Assembly: GCF_028331445.1 (NCBI RefSeq)
Contig: NZ_JAQMHX010000014.1
Location: 1-64,000, forward strand
Origin: Candidatus Phyllobacterium onerii
GTDB taxonomy: Bacteria; Pseudomonadota; Alphaproteobacteria; Rhizobiales; Rhizobiaceae
Length of the DNA stretch: 64,000 nt
Direction: 5' to 3'
The notes beneath the pieces are model-generated. The model worked only from the letters and a program-made list of their open reading frames with translations. It was not told where the DNA came from and did no database searches. How positions within the stretch are numbered: position 1 is the first letter of the stretch; each line of letters begins with the position of its first letter. The position numbers and the translations under genes are program-made. Positions 56,036 to 64,000 of this stretch are shown here, piece by piece.

Positions 56036-57578
<1,543 letters not shown>

Positions 57579-57582
<4 letters not shown>

Positions 57583-58589
57583 CCGACACGAAAACAATCA
57601 CCGACACACGCGGTTTTGGCCGCAAGCTGGCGGATCTCGACAAGACGGCCGTTGCGCCATTCCTGGCGCTTGCCGCGTTGTTCGTTCTCGGCGCGCTGGT
57701 CAATCCAAATTTCCTGTCGATCGACAACCTGCTCAACGTCCTCACCCGGTCGTCATTCATAGCGATCATTGCGATTGGCGCGACATTCGTCATCTCCGCC
57801 GGCGGTCTCGATCTGTCGGTTGGTTCCATGGCGGCGCTTGTCGCCGGCATCATGATCCTGTTCCTGAATTCGGGAGCAATCGATGGCGACATGGCCATGC
57901 TGGCCACGGGCATTGTCGTTGCGATCGGTGTCGGCGCTCTTGCGGGGCTGCTCAACGGCGCCGTTATCACCATCGGCAAGATAGAACCCTTCATCGTCAC
58001 GCTCGGCACCATGGCGATCTTCCGGTCGGTCACGGTCTGGCTGGCGGATGGCGGTTCGATCGCAATGAAATCCATTGCGATGCGCAATATGTTCCGCCCG
58101 GTCTACACCGGCGTGTTTCTCGGCCTGCCGATACCGGTATGGGTCATCATCGCCGCGGGCCTGCTCGGCGCGTTCATCCTTTACAAGACGTCGTTCGGAC
58201 GGCATGTGGTCGCTGTCGGTTCAAACGAGGATGTGGCAAAATATTCGGGGATCCACGTCAATCGCGTCCGCGCCATGACCTATATCATTCAAGGCATCTG
58301 CGTCGCCATCGCCGTCGTCGTCTACGTCCCCCGCCTCGGCGCCGCGACCACGACAACAGGCATGCTATGGGAGCTGCAGGCGATCACCGCAGTGGTCATC
58401 GGCGGCACTGCACTGCGTGGCGGTGTCGGCCGCATCTGGGGGACGATCTGCGGCGCCTTCATGCTGGAGATCGTCGGCAACATCATGGTGCTTTCGAATA
58501 TCGTCAGTGAATATCTGATCGGCGCGGTACAGGGCACGATCATCATTATCGCCATGCTGGTTCAACGAACGCTGCAAAAGAAAAAATAG
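57579..58589 (+). CDS. Ribose-type ABC permease (RbsC-like), module B
   Basis: A 336-residue permease with about ten hydrophobic segments and the sugar-permease motifs ISAGGLDLSVGSMAALVAGI and GGTALRGGVGRIWGTICGAF. ATG 57579 overlaps the ATPase stop by four bases; an upstream frame extending into the ATPase is spurious. It is the sole permease of this system, so it should act as a homodimer, unlike module A. Confidence 0.9.
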
Positions 58590-58702
58590 TCGGCAGACTA
58601 TACACATAAGGGGGCGGGAGGCTGCTCCTTCTAAGGGAACGGGGGGAAAAGGGCCACCCACCGAGCCGCAATCAAGGCCCGAGCTAAATTGGGAGAAACC
58701 AA

Positions 58703-59650
58703 ATGCGTAAACTTTTGATCGGTCTTGCCGGGGCGGCGCTCGCTTCGACCATGACCTTCGCCTACGCTCAGGACAAAAAAGAGGTCAACATCGCTGTCTC
58801 CATTCCGGCGGCAGATCATGGCTGGACAGGCGGCGTTGTCTACCACGCCGAACGGGCTGCCAAGCTTCTTGAAGCTGCTCATCCGGGCCTCAAGATCACC
58901 ATCAAGACTTCGCCGGATGGTGCATCGCAGGCAAATGCACTGGAAGATCTGACGACGCAGGGCATCGACGCCCTCGTTACGCTGCCGCACAATTCCGACG
59001 AACTGACCGATCCGCTGCGTCAGGTCAAGGAAAAGGGCGTGTTTGTCACCGTGGTTGACCGCGCTCTGTCGGATCCGACGATTCAGGATCTCTACGTTGC
59101 CGGTAACAACCCGGAGCTCGGCCGCGTCGCTGGCGAGTACCTCAAGGATACGCTGAAGACAGGCGATGTCGTCGTTATCCGTGGTCTGCCGATCGTCATC
59201 GACGAAGAGCGCCAGAAGGGTTTTGACGATGCAATCGCCGGCAGCGGCATCAAGGTTCTCGACAAGCAGTTTGGTAACTGGTCGCGCGACGATGCCTTCA
59301 AGATCATGCAGGACTACCTGACCAAATTTCCGAAGATCGACGCTGTGTGGTGCCAGGATGACGATATGGCTGTCGGCGTACTCGAGGCCATCAGCCAGGC
59401 AAAGCGCACTGACATCAAGATGGTCATCGGCGGTGCCGGCATGAAGGACATGATCAAGCGCGTTGCCGACGGCGATGCAATGACACCGATCAACGTGCTC
59501 TATCCGCCTTCAATGATTGCGACGGCAATGGAACTCACGGTCGCAAACTTCTACGACCAGGTTCCTGTGCGCGGCAAATACATCCTCGATGCCACACTGG
59601 TCACCAAGGATAACGCCAAGGAGTTCTACTTCCCGGATTCGCCCTTCTGA
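58703..59650 (+). CDS. Sugar-binding periplasmic protein (RbsB-like), module B
   Basis: A 315-residue type I binding protein with signal peptide (cleavage near AYA-QDK, residue 22). Family blocks are VSIPAADHGWTGGVVYHAERAAK, TTQGIDALVTLPHN, VDRALSDPTIQDLYVAGNN and WCQDDDMAVGVLEAI. The last gene of module B, it has GGGAG before its ATG and a strong terminator after it. Ligand unknown; the isomerase and MocA-type dehydrogenase point to a polyol or pentose. Confidence 0.9.
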   Translation: MRKLLIGLAGAALASTMTFAYAQDKKEVNIAVSIPAADHGWTGGVVYHAERAAKLLEAAHPGLKITIKTSPDGASQANALEDLTTQGIDALVTLPHNSDELTDPLRQVKEKGVFVTVVDRALSDPTIQDLYVAGNNPELGRVAGEYLKDTLKTGDVVVIRGLPIVIDEERQKGFDDAIAGSGIKVLDKQFGNWSRDDAFKIMQDYLTKFPKIDAVWCQDDDMAVGVLEAISQAKRTDIKMVIGGAGMKDMIKRVADGDAMTPINVLYPPSMIATAMELTVANFYDQVPVRGKYILDATLVTKDNAKEFYFPDSPF

Positions 59651-59677
59651 TCTGAGACGCATATCCCATTGAAAAAG

Positions 59678-59705
59678 AAAGGGCCCGCAAGGGCCCTTTT
59701 TGTTT
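59678..59705 (+). terminator. Rho-independent terminator of sugar module B
   Basis: AAAGGGCCC-GCAA-GGGCCCTTT forms a 9-bp stem with a GCAA tetraloop, followed by T-rich TTGTTT, 27 bp after the binding-protein stop. It cleanly separates module B from the haem uptake operon. Confidence 0.9.
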
Positions 59706-59867
59706 GGTCAGGGTTGGCGCCGGGGGGACTCTAACCCCGACGCCACCCTGTTGCGGCAAGCAGGAATATGGCTGTAACAGCGGTCATGCTATGGCCAATG
59801 CTTGCTGCAAATTGGCAGGTCTTTTTAACTTGAGTTATTGACTCTCGTTTAGGTTGAGTAATAAAGA

Positions 59868-59882
59868 TGAATAAGATAGTCA
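59868..59882. promoter_or_regulatory. Candidate IRO box (RirA) upstream of hemP
   Basis: TGA-ATAAGATAG-TCA matches the TGA-N9-TCA core of the RirA iron-responsive box of Rhizobiales. It is in the AT-rich stretch about 70 bp before hemP, where an iron-controlled promoter is expected. The core is short, so chance matches occur; the location is the main support. Confidence 0.5.
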
Positions 59883-59951
59883 AGTTTAAATAAGCGGGAT
59901 GATGCGGGCAGCGTTGTCCCGGACAAAAAGGAACAGAAAAGGCTCACTGCC

Positions 59952-60161
59952 ATGTCCCCACGTCAAATCATCGATATGCAGGTGCGTCTCCCCAACACTG
60001 CGCCGGTTCGCGCCAATCTTTCCGCGTCGATACAAAAGGACATCCGCGTCTACGGTAGCGACATCCTTTTCGACGGCACCAATGAGGTTGGTATTGAACA
60101 CGCTGGCTCTCTCTACCGACTCAAAATCACCCGGCAGGGCAAACTGATCCTGAATAAATAG
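59952..60161 (+). CDS. hemP: Haemin uptake protein HemP
   Basis: A 69-residue protein whose C-terminal half has the HemP signature: DILFDGTNEVGIEHAGSLYRLKITRQGKLILNK. HemP (HmuP) proteins are small regulators or accessory factors encoded at the head of haem uptake operons; in rhizobia HmuP activates haem receptor expression. It precedes hmuS by 22 bp. ATG 59952 is used; 59985 is a shorter option. The N-terminal 30 residues are variable. Confidence 0.9.
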   Translation: MSPRQIIDMQVRLPNTAPVRANLSASIQKDIRVYGSDILFDGTNEVGIEHAGSLYRLKITRQGKLILNK

Positions 60162-60183
60162 TTCCCATCAACAGGCTAGAAAC

Positions 60184-61242
60184 ATGACTGACGCAGTAAA
60201 ACCAACACCCGAGGCAATTCGGCAGGCGCGGGCGGACAACCCGAAAATGCGCGAGCGCGATCTTGCGCAACAGCTGCAGATCTCGGAAGCCGATCTGGTG
60301 GCCGCCAATTGCGGGATCAATGTCGTTCGCATCAACCCGCACATCGAAACCTTTCTGACTGAAATCGAATCGCTTGGCGAAGTGATGGCGCTCACCCGCA
60401 ACGAAAGCGCCGTACATGAGAAGATCGGTGTCTATGACAAGCCGATCGTTGGCAAGCACGCCTCCATGCTGCTCGGCGAGCAGATCGATATGCGGCTTTT
60501 TCCCAATGCCTGGGCACATGGCTTTGCCGTCGAAAAGCAGGACGGCGAAGACGTACGCCGCAGCCTGCAATTTTTCGATGCAGCCGGCGAGGCCATCCAC
60601 AAGATCCACCTTCGCCCAGCCTCCAATCTGGAAGCCTACCAAACTCTCGTAGCCAAACTTCGTCTCGATGATCAGTCACAGTCCGTGCAACTGACAGCCC
60701 TGCCGAAGCCGGAGGAAAAAACCGCAGAGCTTGAAGAGTTGGACGCGACCGGCTTGCGCGACCGCTGGACCCAGATGAAGGATGTACACGAATTTTTCGG
60801 CATCCTGCGTTCACTGAATATGACCCGTCATCAGGCGGTACAGGTGATCGGACAAGACTACGCGTGGCAACTCGATACGGCCGCATTGACCGCAATGATG
60901 CACGATGCAGCGCAGGAGCAACTGCCGATCATGTGCTTTGTCGGTAATCGCGGCTGCATCCAGATTCATTCGGGACCAATTCACAACGTGAAGCCGATGG
61001 GTCCGTGGATCAACATCCTCGACGAAACCTTTCATATGCATCTGCGTACCGATCACATTGCCGAGCTTTGGGCAGTGCGCAAGCCTACCAAGGACGGGCA
61101 TGTTACCTCGCTCGAAGCCTATGGCGTCGAGGGCGACATGATCGTCCAGTTCTTCGGCAAGCGCCATGAGGGCTCCGGCGAACGTGGCGATTGGCGTCAG
61201 CTTGTCGAAGCTCTGCCACGCCTCATGCGCGCCGCGGCATAG
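60184..61242 (+). CDS. hmuS: Haemin-degrading / haem-trafficking factor HmuS
   Basis: A 352-residue cytoplasmic HemS/ChuX-family protein made of two repeats, with AIRQARADNPKMRERDLAQQL near the start and paired motifs around NVRI-type strands. The haem-ligand His of this family should be in the second repeat region (MCFVGNRGCIQIHSGPIHN and NILDETFHMHLR). It receives haem from HmuTUV and breaks it down or passes it on to release iron. It is the second gene of the operon. Confidence 0.93.
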   Translation: MTDAVKPTPEAIRQARADNPKMRERDLAQQLQISEADLVAANCGINVVRINPHIETFLTEIESLGEVMALTRNESAVHEKIGVYDKPIVGKHASMLLGEQIDMRLFPNAWAHGFAVEKQDGEDVRRSLQFFDAAGEAIHKIHLRPASNLEAYQTLVAKLRLDDQSQSVQLTALPKPEEKTAELEELDATGLRDRWTQMKDVHEFFGILRSLNMTRHQAVQVIGQDYAWQLDTAALTAMMHDAAQEQLPIMCFVGNRGCIQIHSGPIHNVKPMGPWINILDETFHMHLRTDHIAELWAVRKPTKDGHVTSLEAYGVEGDMIVQFFGKRHEGSGERGDWRQLVEALPRLMRAAA

Positions 61243-61245
61243 GAA

Positions 61246-62130
61246 ATGACAATGAACAGATTTCCCCTCATGGTAGCAGCGCTTGGCATTCTGGCGCTGC
61301 CGGCGAATGCAGTTGCCGAAGAAATCTCCGGCCCCATTCCCGATGCAAGTCGTGTAGTCTCCATCGGCGGGTCGATCACCGAGATCATCTATGATCTGGG
61401 TGAAGAGGGACGGTTGGTCGGTCGCGATACGACCAGCGTTTTCCCCGAAGCTGTGCACAAGATACCTGACGTCGGATACATGCGTGCGTTGTCGCCGGAA
61501 GGCGTTTTGTCGATTAACCCGACTGCGATCATTGCCGTCGAAGGTTCGGGCCCGCGTGAAGCTATCGACGTGTTGAAAAAAGCCAGCGTGCCTTTCGTGT
61601 TCGTTCCCGAAAACTACACCGCCGAAAGTGTGTCGGAAAAAATCCGGATTGTCGGCAAGGCACTTGGCGTTGAAGACAAGGCCGAGAAGCTATCTGCCAA
61701 AGTCGAGAAGGAATTGGCGGCAGCAGAAGCCGAAACCAAAAATATCAAGACCCGCAAACGTGTGCTCTTCGTCCTGAGTGCCACAGGCGGCAAGATCATG
61801 GCAGCAGGCACCAAGACGGCGGCTGACGGCATTATCGAACTTGCAGGCGGCGACAACGTCGTCACTGGATATTCCGGCTACAAAACAATGACAGAGGAAG
61901 CGATCCTCACGGCACAGCCGGATGTGATTCTCGTGATGGATGTCCACGGTCCGCGCGCTATAGCTGATGCCGACCTTCTGGCCAACAAGGCAATTGCAGC
62001 GACGCCTGCCGGCCAATCAAAGAACATCGTGCGCATGGGCGGGCAGTATCTGCTCGGCTTCGGGCCGCGGACGGCAAAAGCGGTGCATGATCTGGCCAAG
62101 GCATTCTACGGATCTGAAGCGAGCCAATGA
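61246..62130 (+). CDS. hmuT: Haem ABC transporter periplasmic binding protein HmuT
   Basis: A 294-residue class III (BtuF/ShuT-like) binding protein with signal peptide (cleavage near AVA-EEI, residue 25), then ASRVVSIGGSITEIIYDLGEEGRLVGRDTTS, a long bridging helix and GGQYLLGFGPRTAKAVHDLA. The haem-ligand Tyr candidate is in DVGYMRALSPEG. It carries haem from the outer-membrane receptor (not in this window) to HmuUV. The start ATG 61246 lies 3 bp after hmuS and is coupled to it. Confidence 0.93.
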   Translation: MTMNRFPLMVAALGILALPANAVAEEISGPIPDASRVVSIGGSITEIIYDLGEEGRLVGRDTTSVFPEAVHKIPDVGYMRALSPEGVLSINPTAIIAVEGSGPREAIDVLKKASVPFVFVPENYTAESVSEKIRIVGKALGVEDKAEKLSAKVEKELAAAEAETKNIKTRKRVLFVLSATGGKIMAAGTKTAADGIIELAGGDNVVTGYSGYKTMTEEAILTAQPDVILVMDVHGPRAIADADLLANKAIAATPAGQSKNIVRMGGQYLLGFGPRTAKAVHDLAKAFYGSEASQ

Positions 62131-63242
62131 GCGAGTCTGTCTTGATGCGACCTGCCGTTCTTCGGTCTGGGCAAGGTAAAACCCGTCCGGAAGGCGACCG
62201 TTCATTCCTGGCCAAGGGCGTCATCGTCTTGCTGGGTTTGGCTCTGCTGGCGACGATGCTGTTCAGCCTTACGGCCGGCGCTTCCGACGCATCGGTCATC
62301 CCGGTTATCAGCGCTTTGGTGCGAGGCGCAAGCAGTGACAATAATGTCCTCTCCCTGCGCGACAGCATCATTATCTGGGATATAAGGTTGCCGCGCATTA
62401 TCCTCGGCGCGATGATCGGAGCGTCGCTTGCTGTCTCCGGTGCGGTGATGCAGGGCTTGTTTCGCAATCCGCTCGCGGATCCCGGTATTGTCGGCGTGTC
62501 TGCGGGTGCGGGACTTGGAGCCGTCAGCGTCATTGTCCTTGGTGGAACGGTGCTGGCACCCTTCATTGCGACCTTCAGTTTATTCGCCCTGCCGGTTGCT
62601 GCCTTTATCGGCGCGCTTGTTTTCACGCTCATTCTCTATGCCGTTGCCACGCGGCGCGGACAAACCTCCATCGCCACAATGCTTCTGGCCGGTATTGCAC
62701 TTGGCGCCATGGCCATGGCGTATATAGGCCTCCTGACATTTCTTGCCGATGACAGGCAGCTCCGCGATCTGACATTCTGGACGCTGGGATCACTCGCTGG
62801 TTCCAATTGGGCCAAGATGGCTACGGCTGGTCCCTTCATCGTGTTGGCGCTGCTGGTTTCTCCCTTTCTTGGGCGCGGCCTCAATGCCCTCGCACTTGGT
62901 GAAGCCTCCGCAAGCCACCTTGGCATTCCGGTCCAGCGTTTCAAGCGCGTGGCCATCATTGTGGTCGCTGCTGCAACCGGCGCATCGGTTGCCGTCAGCG
63001 GTGGCATCGGCTTCGTCGGCGTTGTCGTGCCACATTTGCTCCGTCTGGTCATAGGACCGGACCATCGCTATCTGCTTCCGGCGTCGGCACTCCTGGGCGC
63101 GAGCCTGCTGCTGCTGGCGGACGCAGTCAGCCGCACCATCGTCGCCCCTTCGGAATTGCCTATTGGCATCGTTACGGCAGCCGTCGGTGCGCCTTTCTTC
63201 CTATGGATACTGCTGCGTCGCCGCGGCATTGTGGATCTTTGA
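62127..63242 (+). CDS. hmuU: Haem ABC transporter permease HmuU
   Basis: A 371-residue FecCD-family permease with about ten membrane segments and the family blocks LRLPRIILGAMIGASLAVSGAVMQGLFRNPLADPGIVGVSAGAGLG, shown here as a continuous recognisable pattern at residues about 85-130, and GFVGVVVPHLLRLVIGPDHR near 290. The N-terminal 30 residues are cytoplasmic and variable. It overlaps hmuT by four bases (ATGA) and is 2 bp from hmuV. Confidence 0.93.
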   Translation: MSESVLMRPAVLRSGQGKTRPEGDRSFLAKGVIVLLGLALLATMLFSLTAGASDASVIPVISALVRGASSDNNVLSLRDSIIIWDIRLPRIILGAMIGASLAVSGAVMQGLFRNPLADPGIVGVSAGAGLGAVSVIVLGGTVLAPFIATFSLFALPVAAFIGALVFTLILYAVATRRGQTSIATMLLAGIALGAMAMAYIGLLTFLADDRQLRDLTFWTLGSLAGSNWAKMATAGPFIVLALLVSPFLGRGLNALALGEASASHLGIPVQRFKRVAIIVVAAATGASVAVSGGIGFVGVVVPHLLRLVIGPDHRYLLPASALLGASLLLLADAVSRTIVAPSELPIGIVTAAVGAPFFLWILLRRRGIVDL

Positions 63243-63244
63243 CC

Positions 63245-64000
63245 ATGATCAGCCTTTCCGACGTCAGCGTCGTGCTTGGACGCAAGGCCATTATCAAAGA
63301 GGCGAGTTTCAATGCTCAGGCAGGGGCGTTGACTGTCATCGTCGGCCCGAACGGTTCAGGCAAGACGACGCTGATGCGAGCGCTTTCCGGCGATCTGCCT
63401 TTCACCGGACGCATAACGATCAACGGACACCCGCTCGGCCATCTGAAACCGTGGCAGATGGCCGCGATGCGGGCAATCCTGCCGCAATCGACCTCGCTGT
63501 CCTTTCCATTCACCGTACGCGAAATCGTCAGGCTCGGTCTTACCAGCGGCCGCTCCGGTGCGACGCATGATGTTGCCGAAAACCTCCCCGATGAAGCGCT
63601 GGCACTCGTCGATCTTGCTGGCTTTGGCCGTCGTTTCTACCAGGAGCTTTCCGGCGGCGAACAGCAGCGCGTACAACTCGCACGCGTTCTGTGCCAGGTC
63701 TGGCAGCCGGTTCTGGATGGGCAGCCGCGCTTTCTGTTTCTTGACGAGCCCGTCTCCAGTCTCGATATCAAGCATCAGCTCATCATCATGCAGATCGCCC
63801 ACGCCTTTGCCACGCGTGGCGGTGGCGTGATCGCGATCCTGCACGATCTCAACCTGACCTCTATGTATGCGGACCGCGTCGTGGTCATGCACGGGGGCCG
63901 TATCGATAGCGTGGGTACGCCCGCGGAGGTCCTTACGGACGACCGTATCCTGCGTGTCTATGAGTGTGCGTTGAAAGTTGGCGCCTTGCCCGACAAACAT
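63245..64000 (+). CDS. hmuV: Haem ABC transporter ATPase HmuV (partial, cut by window end)
   Basis: From ATG 63245 a frame runs open for 252 codons to the last base without a stop. It encodes Walker A GPNGSGKTT near residue 36, Q-loop LPQSTSLSF, signature ELSGGEQQRVQLARVL, Walker B RFLFLDEPVSSLD and switch His in ILHDLNLT. HmuV is usually about 260 residues, so only the last few are outside the window. It completes the hemP-hmuSTUV operon. Confidence 0.93.
   Translation, partial: MISLSDVSVVLGRKAIIKEASFNAQAGALTVIVGPNGSGKTTLMRALSGDLPFTGRITINGHPLGHLKPWQMAAMRAILPQSTSLSFPFTVREIVRLGLTSGRSGATHDVAENLPDEALALVDLAGFGRRFYQELSGGEQQRVQLARVLCQVWQPVLDGQPRFLFLDEPVSSLDIKHQLIIMQIAHAFATRGGGVIAILHDLNLTSMYADRVVVMHGGRIDSVGTPAEVLTDDRILRVYECALKVGALPDKH

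Overview
The window comes from an alphaproteobacterium of the order Hyphomicrobiales (Rhizobiales). The evidence is about 60% GC in the core, many rhizobial ABC uptake operons, a hemP-hmuSTUV haem locus, a plasmid-type DUF1612 protein, repABC-type centromere palindromes, and a vitamin B6 degradation cluster with the gene order I know from Mesorhizobium loti. Phyllobacterium, Mesorhizobium or Ochrobactrum/Brucella relatives are all possible; the genus cannot be fixed from this sequence alone.

Region 1 (1-1560) is a damaged edge. It holds homopolymer G/C noise, a DUF932 gene fragment fused tail to tail with a headless TetR regulator, and two transposase scraps.

Region 2 (1556-21722) is a complete vitamin B6 catabolic island. 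All eight enzymes of the pyridoxine/pyridoxamine to succinic semialdehyde route are recognisable: pyridoxine 4-oxidase, pyridoxamine-pyruvate transaminase, pyridoxal 4-dehydrogenase, 4-pyridoxolactonase, 4-pyridoxate dehydrogenase, the 5-formyl-pyridine-carboxylate dehydrogenase, the class II aldolase-type decarboxylase, the ring-opening flavin monooxygenase, and the final amidohydrolase. They lie in two long minus-strand operons. Each operon carries its own ABC transporter: a BMP/nucleoside-type system (4400-9110) and an NMT1/THI5-type system (9673-12363). A GntR/FCD regulator and pyridoxine 4-oxidase are transcribed divergently. The same 9-bp palindrome, TGTC-N-GACA, lies in front of the divergent pair and in front of the oxidase, and is a good operator candidate. 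A PEBP-fold protein, a DUF1185 protein and a small secreted four-cysteine protein ride in the island with no assigned step.

Region 3 (about 21690-29360) is a mobile, lower-GC region. It holds a dead GMC oxidoreductase fragment antisense to the end of the oxidase gene and a roughly 4.9-kb segment bounded by near-perfect 26-bp inverted repeats. That segment carries unknown membrane or secreted proteins and a nested ISL3-family insertion sequence. A DUF1612 plasmid protein, an L,D-transpeptidase lipoprotein and two copies of a 16-bp palindrome matching the repABC parS consensus follow.

Region 4 (29362-45068) contains an AraC regulator and a six-gene spermidine/putrescine-type ABC operon that also encodes a LacI regulator and a metallophosphoesterase. 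Diverging from it is an iron/phosphonate-type ABC system with a fused double permease, and a possible Pho box lies between the two. An RND efflux pump and a haemolysin-III-like membrane protein follow.

Region 5 (45128-59705) holds two back-to-back sugar or polyol catabolic modules. One has a ribose-type ABC system, an SMP-30 lactonase and a GntR regulator. The other has an Ldh-type dehydrogenase, a LacI regulator, a sugar isomerase, a Gfo/Idh/MocA oxidoreductase and a second ribose-type ABC system closed by a strong terminator. Region 6 (59706-64000) is the haem uptake operon hemP-hmuSTUV, cut by the window end inside hmuV and preceded by a RirA-type IRO box candidate. I saw no rRNA, tRNA or CRISPR array.
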